Assembly: GCA_964384375.1 (NCBI GenBank)
Contig: CAYLLN010000032.1
Span: 4,757 to 68,756, forward strand
Direction: 5' to 3'
DNA from: CAYLLN01 sp964384375
GTDB lineage: Bacteria > Planctomycetota > Planctomycetia > Pirellulales > Pirellulaceae
DNA: 64,000 nt
The notes below the pieces were generated by a model, which saw only the letters and a list, made by a program, of their open reading frames with translations, made no database searches and was not told the origin of the DNA. Each line of letters begins with the position of its first letter. Positions within the stretch are counted from its first letter, which is position 1. The translations under genes and the position numbers were made by a program. Positions 25,308 through 35,000 of the stretch are shown here, piece after piece.

Positions 25308-26147
25308 TTAGATCGCTTTCAGGCGGGCACGACCGACCCACCACTGGAGAGCGTTGATAGCCAGCAGAATCGCAAAGGAGGCGGCCAGCATGACCGCGGC
25401 AATCGCCATCGCCCCCGTGTAGTCGTATTGATCGAGCTTGCTCATGATGAGGAGCGACGCGATTTCGGTCTGCAATTGCTTGTTGCCGGCGATGAAGACC
25501 ACCGAGCCGTATTCCCCCAGGGCCCGGGCAAACGCCAGGGCAAATCCCGTCAGAATCGCCGGCAGCACCGTCGGCAGAATCACCCGCCAGAACGTCTGCC
25601 ACCGGCTAGCGCCCAGGCTCGCCGCGGCTTCTTCGATCTCGGCATCGAGTTCTTCCAAGGCGGGCTGCAGTGTCCGAACGACGAACGGCAGACCGATGAA
25701 GGTGAGTGCAATCGTCACGCCGAGGGGTGAAAAAGCCGTTTCAATGCCGAGCGGATAGAAGAATTGCCCCAGCCACCCGTTCTCGGCGAAGATCGCCGTC
25801 AGGGCGATACCCGAAACGGCGGTCGGCAACGCAAACGGCATGTCGACGAGCGAATCCAGCAGCTTCCGGCCCGGAAAGCGGTAGCGAACCAGCGTCCACG
25901 CCACGATGAAGCCGAAGACGGCATTGATCGCGGCGCCGATGAACGAAGCACCAAACGTCAGACGGTACGCGGCGAGGGCCCGCGGACTGGCGACCGTTTC
26001 CCACAGCTCGGCCACCGGCATCGTTGCCGTCCGGCCGAAGAGTACCGCCAGCGGAATCAGGACGATCAGGCTCAGGTACAGAAGCGTGTAGCCGAGCGTC
26101 AGGCCAAAGCCCGGCAACACGCTGTGTTGTTTGAATGCAAGTCGCAT
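25308..26147 (-). CDS. cysT: Sulfate ABC transporter permease CysT (CysU)
   Basis: 279 aa, about 6 helices. PGFGLTLGYTLLYLSLIVLI at the N-terminus, the EAA-like loop EEAAASLGASRWQTFWRVIL, and GEYGSVVFIAGN are standard for CysT. It lies 45 nt after the binding-protein gene and 2 nt before cysW, so the genes are co-transcribed. Confidence 0.95.
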   Translation of the reverse strand: MRLAFKQHSVLPGFGLTLGYTLLYLSLIVLIPLAVLFGRTATMPVAELWETVASPRALAAYRLTFGASFIGAAINAVFGFIVAWTLVRYRFPGRKLLDSLVDMPFALPTAVSGIALTAIFAENGWLGQFFYPLGIETAFSPLGVTIALTFIGLPFVVRTLQPALEELDAEIEEAAASLGASRWQTFWRVILPTVLPAILTGFALAFARALGEYGSVVFIAGNKQLQTEIASLLIMSKLDQYDYTGAMAIAAVMLAASFAILLAINALQWWVGRARLKAI

Positions 26148-26192
26148 GATTGTTCCTCTCCCTCGGGAAGAGAGTCGAGGCGGGTGGATTGG

Positions 26193-27272
26193 CTACTTGC
26201 CCGGCTGGTAAATCTCGTCGAACAGACCGCCGTCATCGAAATGCTCCGGCTGCGCCTTCGCCCAGCCGCCGAACACGTCGTCGATCTTGAACAGTTCCAC
26301 CTGAGCGAACTGCTTCCGCTGCTCCTCGGAGACCGATTCGGGAACGGAGGGACGGAAGAAGTGCTTGGCCGCGAGCTGCTGCCCCTGCGGCGAATACAGG
26401 TGTTCGAGATACGCCTTGGCGACGGCAGTTGTGCCGTTCTTCTCCGCGACCTTTCCGACGATGGCGACCGGCGGCTCGGCGAGAATACTCACGCTGGGAA
26501 CAACGATTTCAAACTCCCCTTCGCCCGACTCCTTGAGCGAGAGAAACGCCTCGTTTTCCCAGGCCAAAAGCACGTCGCCGATGCCGTTTTTCACGAACGT
26601 GTTGGTCGAACCGCGAGCGCCGGTATCGAGCACCGGAACCCGCTTGAAGAGCTGAGCGACGAACTCCTTCGCCTTCGCATTGGCGGCATCCACATCGGCC
26701 TTCGCGGCGGGATCTTTCAGCTTCGCCAGGTCGCCCAGCTCGCGTTTCAGCACGAAGCCCCAGGCTGCAAGGTAATTCCAGCGAGCGCCGCCGCTCGTCT
26801 TGGGATTGGGCGTGATGATCTGCACGTCGTTCTTGATGAGATCGTCCCAGTCCTTGATCCCCTTGGGGTTCCCCTTGCGAACGAGGAAGACGATCGTCGA
26901 GGTATATGGGCTGCTGTTGTTGGGCAGTTGGCTCTGCCAGTCGGCGGGCAGAAGCTGGGCCTTGTCGGCGATGGCGTCGATGTCGTAGGCCAGGGCGAGC
27001 GTCACCACGTCCGCCTTGAGGCCGTCGATCACCGCCCGCGCTTGCTTGCCGGAGCCGCCGTGCGACTGCTCGATCGTCACTTCCTGGCCCGACTGCTGCT
27101 GCCAGTAAGCGGCGAAGGACTCGTTGAACTCGTGATAGAATTCGCGAGTCGGGTCGTACGAAACGTTGAGCAGGTTGACGCTGTCTTTCGTCGTGGACGA
27201 GTCGTTGCAGCCGGCAAGGGCCGCGATGGAGAGAGCCGCAAGCGGCAACAAAATTGCGAGAGAGCGATTCAT
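26193..27272 (-). CDS. sbp: Sulfate ABC transporter substrate-binding lipoprotein
   Basis: 359 aa. The ATG at 27272 follows AAGGAGGAGG. The signal peptide ends in the lipobox LAGC, so the protein is membrane-anchored. The family motifs are present: LLNVSYDPTREFYHEFN, EQSHGGSGKQARAVIDGL, DVVTLALAYDIDAIA, and NPKTSGGARWNYLAAWG, which line the sulfate site. It is the first gene of the operon. A sigma-54-type promoter lies 89-105 nt upstream. Confidence 0.95.
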   Translation of the reverse strand: MNRSLAILLPLAALSIAALAGCNDSSTTKDSVNLLNVSYDPTREFYHEFNESFAAYWQQQSGQEVTIEQSHGGSGKQARAVIDGLKADVVTLALAYDIDAIADKAQLLPADWQSQLPNNSSPYTSTIVFLVRKGNPKGIKDWDDLIKNDVQIITPNPKTSGGARWNYLAAWGFVLKRELGDLAKLKDPAAKADVDAANAKAKEFVAQLFKRVPVLDTGARGSTNTFVKNGIGDVLLAWENEAFLSLKESGEGEFEIVVPSVSILAEPPVAIVGKVAEKNGTTAVAKAYLEHLYSPQGQQLAAKHFFRPSVPESVSEEQRKQFAQVELFKIDDVFGGWAKAQPEHFDDGGLFDEIYQPGK

Positions 27273-27357
27273 GAGGCGGGCCTCCTCCTTGAAGGCGGTC
27301 GGCAGCCGATGCCGGGATGCGGAAGGTCGAGTGCGCTCGGCGAGCGTGCCGTGGTGT

Positions 27358-27376
27358 AAAGCAACGGTTGTGCCGA
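27358..27376 (-). promoter_or_regulatory. Sigma-54-type promoter of the sulfate operon
   Basis: Minus-strand CGGCACAACCGTTGCTTT has GG (27374-27373) and GC (27362-27361) exactly 10 nt apart, with GGCAC and TTGCTTT matching the -24 and -12 elements except for the first T. Transcription would start near 27349, leaving a 77-nt leader before sbp. A sigma-70-like TTGACA also exists at 27444-27439 but with a poor -10. Confidence 0.6.
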
Positions 27377-27459
27377 GTTTGCAGCGTCGCATTAACTCCT
27401 TTTGGCATATGGGCTTACAAACTCACCTTCCGCGGTAGTGTCAATTCCTGTTAAATAGC

Positions 27460-27474
27460 ACGGATATATTCCGT
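27460..27474. promoter_or_regulatory. 15-bp palindrome, candidate activator site
   Basis: ACGGA-TATAT-TCCGT is perfectly symmetric. It lies about 86 nt upstream of the -24 element of the sbp promoter and 46 nt before the start of the divergent sigma-54 activator. This is the usual distance for an enhancer-binding protein site. Confidence 0.5.
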
Positions 27475-27519
27475 CATTAGTGATGGCGGTCCGTGGTATT
27501 TACGAGGCAAACTGATCGA

Positions 27520-29127
27520 ATGGAACGCTTTCGGGATGTACTGCTCGATGTCTGGCGCGAGGCCTGCCGGCATATCGAGATCGCCGAATCGACCGCTGCG
27601 ATCGCGCCGATGCTCGCGCACCACCTGCCGCTAGCAGCGGTTCTCGTACGCCGACTCGACGGCGAGCAGTCGGCTCTCGATACGGTCGCGATGGGGCAGA
27701 CCGAAGCGGGGGCAATGCATGCCGCCGCCCGCACGGCGCTCACGCCTGCCAAGCTCGTCCGCTTGCTCGCCTGGTCTCGTTCGGGGGCGGTGCTCCACAC
27801 CCAGCACGCCAAGCGCAGCGGTGATCTCGCCGTCCTCGTGCCACCGGAACTCGAAGGGGATGCAATTGCCGGTCCGCTCATGGGACCGGAAGGTCCGGCC
27901 GGCGCGCTGGTGCTCGTGGCAAGCCATCTCAAGACGTTCAAGCAACTGCACCTGCAAATGGCGCAGGCGCTGCTCGAACCGTTTGCCGCCGCGCTCGAAA
28001 ATGATCGCCGCCTGCACGAACTGGCAGCCCTGCGCGCGACCGCCGAAGCCGACAAAAGCACGCTCCTCTCGCGACTCGGTCGGCAAGATATGGGGGAGAC
28101 GATCGTCGGCGCCGAAAAGGGTCTGCGCCTCGTGATGGAGCGCGTGCAGCTTGTCGCGCAGTCGGACGTGCCGGTGCTGATCCTGGGCGAAACAGGTACT
28201 GGCAAGGAGGTCGTCTCGCGCGCGATCCACACTAGGTCCGCTCGCCACAGCGCGCCGTTCATTCGCGTCAACTGCGGCGCGATCCCACCGGAGTTGATTG
28301 ACTCGCAGCTTTTTGGCCACGAGAAAGGTTCGTTCACCGGCGCGTCCGACACGCGGCAAGGGTGGTTCGAGCGGGCCGACAAGGGAACGTTGTTTCTCGA
28401 TGAAATCGGCGAACTGCCGCTGCCGGCGCAGGTGCGGCTGCTGCGCGTGCTGCAGGACGGATTCATCGAGCGGGTCGGTGGCCACCAGCCAATTCGCGTC
28501 GATGTGCGGATTGTGGCGGCGACGCACCGCGATTTGGCCACAATGGTCAAGGCGGGGACATTTCGCGAAGACCTCTGGTATCGCATCAACATCTTCCCCA
28601 TCTTGCTACCGCGGCTGCGTGAAAGGACCGAAGACATTCCCGCGCTGGCGAGCCACTTCGCCCATCGCGCCGCGAACCGCTTTGGCCTGACCCACGTCGA
28701 ACCGACGTCCGCCGACTTGCACCTGCTTGTGAACTACCCTTGGCCGGGGAACATTCGCGAACTGGGGGCCGTCATCGACCGCGCCGCGATCCTCGGCAAC
28801 GGTCAGTGCCTGGAAGTTGCCAAGGCGATCGGCTTTCAAGTCACGCCGGTCGTGCCGTCGGTCAGTTCCTCGTTGCCCACGATGTATGAGGTCGTGCCCG
28901 ATCCCCCAGCCGCCGCATTCGTGCCGACATCTCCACGAGCCGAAAGCGGACCGATCCTCACGCTCGACGCAGCCATGAAGCAGCACATCGAGCGGGCCCT
29001 CGTCGCCACGCGCGGCAAAGTCGAAGGGAAACGCGGCACGGCCGCGCTGCTCGGCATCAACCCGCACACGCTTCGCGCGCGAATGCGCAAGCTCGGGATC
29101 GAATGGTCGCACTACCGCGAAGAATAG
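27520..29127 (+). CDS. Sigma-54-dependent activator (GAF-like / AAA+ / Fis HTH)
   Basis: 535 aa from ATG 27520 (an in-frame GTG at 27493 is possible). Residues about 1-180 look like a GAF-type sensor. The AAA+ domain has Walker A GETGTGKE, the sigma-54 contact loop GSFTGA (a variant of GAFTGA), Walker B GTLFLDEIGELP and a DLWYRINIFPI arginine-finger region. A Fis-type helix-turn-helix closes the protein (RGTAALLGINPHTLRARM). No receiver domain is present, so a small molecule is likely sensed. It is divergent from the sulfate operon, making that operon its probable target. Confidence 0.92.
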   Translation: MERFRDVLLDVWREACRHIEIAESTAAIAPMLAHHLPLAAVLVRRLDGEQSALDTVAMGQTEAGAMHAAARTALTPAKLVRLLAWSRSGAVLHTQHAKRSGDLAVLVPPELEGDAIAGPLMGPEGPAGALVLVASHLKTFKQLHLQMAQALLEPFAAALENDRRLHELAALRATAEADKSTLLSRLGRQDMGETIVGAEKGLRLVMERVQLVAQSDVPVLILGETGTGKEVVSRAIHTRSARHSAPFIRVNCGAIPPELIDSQLFGHEKGSFTGASDTRQGWFERADKGTLFLDEIGELPLPAQVRLLRVLQDGFIERVGGHQPIRVDVRIVAATHRDLATMVKAGTFREDLWYRINIFPILLPRLRERTEDIPALASHFAHRAANRFGLTHVEPTSADLHLLVNYPWPGNIRELGAVIDRAAILGNGQCLEVAKAIGFQVTPVVPSVSSSLPTMYEVVPDPPAAAFVPTSPRAESGPILTLDAAMKQHIERALVATRGKVEGKRGTAALLGINPHTLRARMRKLGIEWSHYREE

Positions 29128-29131
29128 TCCG

Positions 29132-29926
29132 CTAAGTCCAATTCTCCGGCATGTCCGGCTGTTGCCAGGCGCTCATGCCGCCATCGACGAGCAGCATCTG
29201 CCCGTGAACGTGCCACGCGGCATCGCTGCACAGATAGACCGCGCCACTGCCGCACACATCGCTGTGCGGGACTTGTTTGTTTGGCGTGTGCAATTCCATC
29301 CAGCGGCGAAAACGCTCGTCACGGTCGATGATTCCCGTCAGCGGCGTCCTGACAAGACCCGGCGCGAGGCCATTGACCCGAATGCCGAGCGGCGCGAGCG
29401 AAACGCAGAGCGATCGGACCATCGCGTCGATCGCCCCCTTCGACGAGTCGTAGCACGAGTGCGTCGGCTCGGCGAGCCGGCCGTTGATCGACCCAATCAT
29501 CAGCACGCGGCCAGCCGTCTTGCTCGCGATCCAGTGCCGGGCGAATCGCTGCGTGAGAAAGTACGGCGCAGCAACGTTGAGCCGCATCGTCCGATCGTAG
29601 GTCTCCCAGTCCATCTCCAAAAACGGCTGGTCGATGTACGTGCCGGCGTTGTTCACCAAGATGTCGATGCCAGGCATCGACTTCATCGCTGCCGCGAACA
29701 AGCCATCCACCGCGGGAATCGTCTCGCGCATCAGGTCGCCGGTGACAAACGCAACTTGCACTCCGTGCTGTTGGCAATTGGCGATTACTTCCTCGGCATT
29801 CGCATCGCGACTGCGGCCGTGCAACACAACGTTCGCCCCAGCACCGGCAAACGCCTCGGCGATTGAGCGGCCGACCCCCTTCGTCGAGCCGGTGATCAGG
29901 GCGGAGTGTCCTTGCAGATGAATCAC
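29132..29926 (-). CDS. Short-chain dehydrogenase/reductase (SDR)
   Basis: 264 aa from GTG. The classical SDR motifs are all present: TGSTKGVGRSIA (cofactor TGxxxGxG), LVNNAGTY, catalytic Ser in IGSINGR, and CYDSSKGAID for the YxxxK pair, followed by the PGLV segment and the C-terminal VDGGMSAW. The NAD(P)-dependent substrate cannot be told from sequence. It follows htrA by 39 nt on the same strand; three 12-bp direct repeats lie in the gap. Confidence 0.88.
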   Translation of the reverse strand: MIHLQGHSALITGSTKGVGRSIAEAFAGAGANVVLHGRSRDANAEEVIANCQQHGVQVAFVTGDLMRETIPAVDGLFAAAMKSMPGIDILVNNAGTYIDQPFLEMDWETYDRTMRLNVAAPYFLTQRFARHWIASKTAGRVLMIGSINGRLAEPTHSCYDSSKGAIDAMVRSLCVSLAPLGIRVNGLAPGLVRTPLTGIIDRDERFRRWMELHTPNKQVPHSDVCGSGAVYLCSDAAWHVHGQMLLVDGGMSAWQQPDMPENWT

Positions 29927-29928
29927 GA

Positions 29929-29969
29929 TTGCAGAATCACCGGTTGTAGAGTCACAGTTGCAGAATTAC
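29929..29969. repeat. Three 12-bp direct repeats between htrA and the SDR gene
   Basis: TTGCAGAATCAC (29929), TTGTAGAGTCAC (29944) and TTGCAGAATTAC (29958) recur at 14-15 nt intervals. The last contains the htrA stop codon. Confidence 0.5.
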
Positions 29970-31435
29970 GGCAACGGGGGCCGAGTGCCGACGGTGATGT
30001 TGAATTCGAGGCGCTGCCCATCGCGAAAGACGACTGCGGTGGCCGCCGATCCGATCGGCGTTTTGGCGACCAGGTTGCTCAGCTCGGCCGGCCCCTCAAT
30101 CGACTGTCCATTCCACGAGAGCACGACATCCCCCGCCTGAATCCCCACTTTGGCCGCCGGCGAGCCGCCATTGGCCTCGCTCACCACCTGCGAAATATAC
30201 GCCCCCTTGGAATCGGGCAAGCCGAGATCTTTTGCGTGCTCATCGGTCATCGGTTCGAGCTGCACGCCGAGCCAGCCCCGCGTGACGGAACCGTTGTCCC
30301 GCAGCCGCTCGAACACCTCGCGAGCGACATTGCTCGGAATGGCAAAGCTGATTCCCTGATACACGTCGCCAACGATCGCCGTGTTCACGCCGATGACGCG
30401 GCCGTCGGTGTTTACAAGCGGTCCGCCGCTGTTGCCGGGATTCACCGCCGTGTCGGTCTGCAAAAAATTCTGATACGCGGTCCCCGCAAGCCCGGCTCGG
30501 TTCTTAGCACTCAAAATGCCGGAGGTCACACTTCGTTCCAGCCCGAACGGACTTCCCACGGCCCAGACCATCGCCCCCGCCTCCGCCGCGTCGCTGTCGC
30601 CCCAGCGGACGGGCGTCAGTCCCTCGGCATCGACCTTCAGCAGGGCGAGGTCGGTTTCTTTGTCGAAGCTCACGATCCGGCCAGCGACCTTGCGACCATC
30701 GGCCAGCGTCACCTGAATCTCGCTGGCATCCCGAATCACGTGCAGATTCGTCATCACGTAGCCGCCGGCATCGACGACAAAACCGGAGCCCTGTCCCTCG
30801 CTGGGAATGATCGTTCGCGTCCCGCGCATCGGCAAGAGCGAGACGATGTCTCCCTCGTTCCCCTGCGTGTTGATATGGACGACGCTCGGTGCCACGACCT
30901 GCGAAACCATCTGCGACGCCCGCGACAGATCGTGCAGCGGCGACTGGCCGATGTGCTCGATCGCGAAGTCATGCTCGGCACGCTGGCGGCCGCGGGTCAT
31001 CGCGTACTGTGTGTTTTCCGCAATCAGCGGCACGAGATAACTGATCGCCAGGAGCACGGCCAAAAACGCCAGCAGCCAGAGGAGTTTGGCCCAGGCCAGC
31101 CGAATGCGGCTCGATTCGCTTTCGGCAATGCGCTCGTCGATCTCGCGGCGATCGAGCGGATGAATCGCCAACTGCCGCGGAGCAACATCGACATGTTGCG
31201 GATACAACTCGGCAATCGGAGTAGAAACCATCGGAGAAGCTGCCAGGTCTGACTGACCGATATGCAGCGGTGGCCGTGACTCGTGCCGCGCACTCGACTC
31301 GGCCCGCGCACTAGACTGGTCTTCCGCAGACGACTCCCCGCGCGAAGCCTCCGAGAGGCACTCCGGCCCGATCGGCGACGAAGCCGCCCCTTTCCACGAG
31401 CTATCGACCGCAGGTTTGGTGGAATCGTCGTTCAT
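29966..31435 (-). CDS. HtrA/DegP-like serine protease with PDZ domain
   Basis: 489 aa. A long polar, probably cytoplasmic N-terminus (1 to about 115) precedes one membrane helix (about 117-137). The trypsin-like domain has the catalytic triad: His in VMTNLHV (about 232), Asp in KETDLALLKVD (about 262) and Ser in NPGNSGGPLV (about 336). One C-terminal PDZ domain (about 395-485) contains KVGIQAGDVVLSWNGQ. The topology is that of S1C proteases (HhoA/DegS type) anchored with the protease outside. It degrades or processes misfolded envelope proteins. Confidence 0.9.
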   Translation of the reverse strand: MNDDSTKPAVDSSWKGAASSPIGPECLSEASRGESSAEDQSSARAESSARHESRPPLHIGQSDLAASPMVSTPIAELYPQHVDVAPRQLAIHPLDRREIDERIAESESSRIRLAWAKLLWLLAFLAVLLAISYLVPLIAENTQYAMTRGRQRAEHDFAIEHIGQSPLHDLSRASQMVSQVVAPSVVHINTQGNEGDIVSLLPMRGTRTIIPSEGQGSGFVVDAGGYVMTNLHVIRDASEIQVTLADGRKVAGRIVSFDKETDLALLKVDAEGLTPVRWGDSDAAEAGAMVWAVGSPFGLERSVTSGILSAKNRAGLAGTAYQNFLQTDTAVNPGNSGGPLVNTDGRVIGVNTAIVGDVYQGISFAIPSNVAREVFERLRDNGSVTRGWLGVQLEPMTDEHAKDLGLPDSKGAYISQVVSEANGGSPAAKVGIQAGDVVLSWNGQSIEGPAELSNLVAKTPIGSAATAVVFRDGQRLEFNITVGTRPPLP

Positions 31436-32028
31436 TTCGCAGTGACCGGCTCTTGTTCCATGCACTAGCCGCGACTCGACCGGCAATTATACCCCCGGCC
31501 GTTTACGCGTCGAATGAATCGCGCGTCCAATGCGATGTTCCTCATGGCGTCCTGCCATGGCGACTGAAAACCAAGCGGTCCAAAGCTCGCCTCTGGCGAC
31601 AACCATGCCTCCCTTTATCCCTTCGCAGACACAGCCATTTTGGGTGGCCGTAAGTTCCACTCACCCCTTATGCAGCCGATTCAAAAAACTTCGGAGCCGG
31701 TAACTGCGACGTAACTTATTTGGTGGAAACAGGTTAAATTCGATTTGCAGATTATGCACGTATGCAAGTTATGCATAAAGTGCTCTTCCCGATCATTTTC
31801 CAAACAGAGCCTCGGTCCCTATTCAATACCAGCCCACGGCTGAAATTGTAGCAAACGTATAGTAAAGGCAATGCCCTGTCGGTGGGGATGTCCCGGAGTC
31901 TGTCCTGCACCTAAGTAGGCCAGCGAGGCCCATCGCTGGCCAGCACGACAGAAGATGTCGCTCGGCATTTCACCCCTGCTCGCCAAAAGGCCCTGTCCCT
32001 CCGCTGTCCTGCCAAGGGCCTGGCAGGA
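31436..32028. other. Long intergenic region with two strong hairpins
   Basis: About 590 nt with no credible gene. A relatively AT-rich part (31730-31860) holds the palindrome TTATGCATAA and repeated TATGCA words. GGCCAGCGA-ggccca-TCGCTGGCC (31918-31941) is a perfect hairpin. Another follows the restriction gene (32006-32029). These look like interspersed palindromic repeats bordering an accessory gene. Confidence 0.5.
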
Positions 32029-32029
32029 C
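32006..32029 (-). terminator. Hairpin directly after the restriction-modification gene
   Basis: GTCCTGCCA (32006-32014) pairs perfectly with TGGCAGGAC (32021-32029); 6-nt loop. It begins at the stop codon of the minus-strand gene. No T-run, so termination would be weak or factor-assisted. Confidence 0.45.
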
Positions 32030-35000
32030 TACTTTGGCTCAAACTGTTCGGGCAACGCATTCACGATCTTGACCGTTTCGATGCTGACGCGGACGACCTG
32101 GCCGACGAGGCGGACAATGTATTCGGGATCGTCCGCGCGGTTGGGATCGGAAACGATGCCGCTCCGCTTGTCGGTGCTCACCTGGTACTGGTCGATGACC
32201 CATTCCAGGGCCGAGCGGTTGCCGAGGCGGTAATCAAACGTCTCGGGCGGAATGTCGGCCAGCGTGAGCGAATCGTTGACGACGAGCGACTTCTTGTCCT
32301 TCGCCAGCTTCATTTTCTCGACCCGGTAGGACAGCGGCACTTCTTCCACTTCGACCCATTTGAGTTTGGCCGGCTTTAGTCCGTCGTAGTTCAGATGCAA
32401 GGTGAGTAGTTCGTGCCCGGCGATGTTGAAGGCGGCAAACTCGGGTGCAAACGGAATCCGTGGCAATTCGCGCTTCAGGTTGTCAGCGTACTTCTTGCGG
32501 TAGCCCGGATGATGCAGGAGGCCATAGACGTAGTGAAAAATGTCCCACTTCGTCAACTTCGCTATCTTGTAGTGCTTGCGAAACTCGTTGAGCGCCCAAT
32601 CGGTAATGTTCTCGCGCCGACGCGTTCCGGTTTCATCGTAGGTGTAAAACGCAAAGCAAGTTCCGGCACGGCCGCCTACGGCTTCATTCGCGACGCAGTT
32701 AGTCCCGAGCACTGAAAACGGAGCTTGCGAGTGATTTGTGGAATAGATGACTATGTTTTCACGCTCTTGCTTTGCGGATGGAAAGACTCGCCGAAACAAT
32801 CCCGGTCGATCATTCAGGATGTCATCGAAGTAGAGGGACTTCTTGGTAAACGGACGATAAAGGCACGTCCTCATCTTCTTCGCGTCGAATTCGGCGTATC
32901 TGCCGCGCGTAAGATGCAACTTGAGCGTACTGCTCCACTTCACCTTGAGCGGGTCCACAAATGAGTCAACGTCGCTAACCGTCCCTTTTCGCTTGAATCG
33001 GTCCACCTCCGAATTGTAGTTCTCGGCGAATGATTCGACACGTGACAGACATGCGTTTCGATTGAAGTCATAGACAACGTCGTCGCGGTTACTCTTCGCG
33101 CCGGTTGAGAACTGATCAAATATCGAATCTCCGTTCTCACTTCCTAGAGGTACATATCGTTGAAACTTCTTGTTGGTGGGCAGAATGAGCCAGTTGCTCA
33201 GTTCGTCAGGAACGACTCGCTTCCAACCGACTTGGGTAGTCGTCTCCATCTCTTGGAGCCAGCCCAATTTCTGTTCTTTCCGCCATGCTTCCGGAACACG
33301 AAAGTAGCTGACGGAGTGCTTTCGATCTTTCGCACGCCTTATGGCAATTGTGATCCCAACACCTACTTGAATGCCGAACACATTGTGCGTTGTGCCGCTC
33401 AGCTTCGGATTCTGGCGCACATTGCCGTGCAGATCGACGTGTACGATGCGTGTGAAATCCTTATGGATTTGAGCACGCATGCCATCAAAAGGTGCTTGAT
33501 CGACTGCGAAACTATTGTTGCTGACAAAGCAAATTATCCCGTCGCGACCATTCAGGCGGTCTGTCGCCCATCGAAAAAATTTGACATACGGGTCGTACAG
33601 CTTGTTCTTTAAGGTTGCTGATGAGGAGGAGGCGTAAGTCTCCTTGATTCTCCGATCCACAACCGAATAAACGCGATTCTTGTTGTTGTCGTTCTCGTTG
33701 AGCTGGTTTGCGTTGTAAGGTGGGTTGCCAATGATGACTGTTATAGGCGTGTTGCGCTGACGTTCTACACGCTGCGTGTTTTCCTGGTTGAGAAACTCGA
33801 AAGTCGCCTGGCGCTTTTCCGCCAGGTCCAGCGTATCGACAAAGCAGAGCCCCTCGAACGGCTCGTACTGGCCCGTTTTCTCGTAGTAGGCGTGCTCGAT
33901 GTTGAGCGCGGCGATGTAGTACGGGAGGAGCATCACTTCGTTGGCGAAGAGCTGCTGACGGTACATCCGCGGGAGGTCTTTCTTCGGAATCCGGTTGATC
34001 AGGTTGACGATGAAGTTGCCAGTGCCGGTGCAGGGGTCGAGAATGTGGACCTCCTTGTCCCCCAGACTCTTGCCGAACTCCTTTTCCAGCACTTCGGCCA
34101 CGCTGGCGCACATGAAATCGACGATTTCCTGCGGCGTATAGACGATGCCGTGCGTGTCGGCCACCTTCACCGAGTAGCCCTGGAAGAACCGCTCATAGAC
34201 CGTGTTCAGGAAGTGCTGCTTCTCGCTGAAGTCCTCCAGGCTCTCGGCCGCGTGCTCGATCGCCAGGTAGAACCGGTCGAGCTTTTTCAGGAACTCCTTG
34301 CGGCTGAAGCTTTGGCTGGTGAGGGCGGAGATGACCGTTTCGACCTCGGCGGCGATGACGTTCTGGCGGGTGAAGTCGTCCTTGTCGAAGATCGTCCGGA
34401 TCAGACGCTCGGTGAGGAGGTGCTGGATCAGCATCTCATCGACGGCATCGCGGCGGATGTTCGGATTGAGGGCCGTCTGGCAGAGGGTGAAGAATTTGTC
34501 GAACGCGGCCTGGAACTTCGTGTTCTTGTCGTGCGAATCCTTGATGATCGCGGCTAGGGCCTGGGCCAGTTCCGGCACGCGCTCTTTGAATTCATCGACC
34601 GCTTCTTCAAACCCTTCATAGGCGGGCTCCGTGTGGGCGAAGAAGGCGTTTAAGAGGTCGCAGACCTGCTGTGGGTCGGTCAGGTCGGCTTCGTAGGCGA
34701 CGTCGCCGTTCTGATAAAGGACGGCCCGCGTCGTGTCCTCGAAGATCGTGTTGACGAGCGGATACCCCTTGGCGATTTTCTTCCTGATTTCCGCGTTCAG
34801 GTCGTCGGCCGTGTCCTTGGCCTCCCAGTAGCCGCGGTGGAAGAAGAAGGCGTCGCGAACCGTGCCATCGGGAATGACCGACTTGCCGCCGCGCTTGACC
34901 GGCAGCTTGGGGACGAGCATCCAGCCGTGGGCGGAGCGCGCGGAGTCTTCGAGCAGCCTTTGGAAGGCGGTTTCGGTCGCCCCTTCGTGCTCGACCTGTG

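Noticed and set aside
25764..27359. 531-aa frame antisense to cysT and sbp
   Set aside because: Shadow of clearly identified transport genes.
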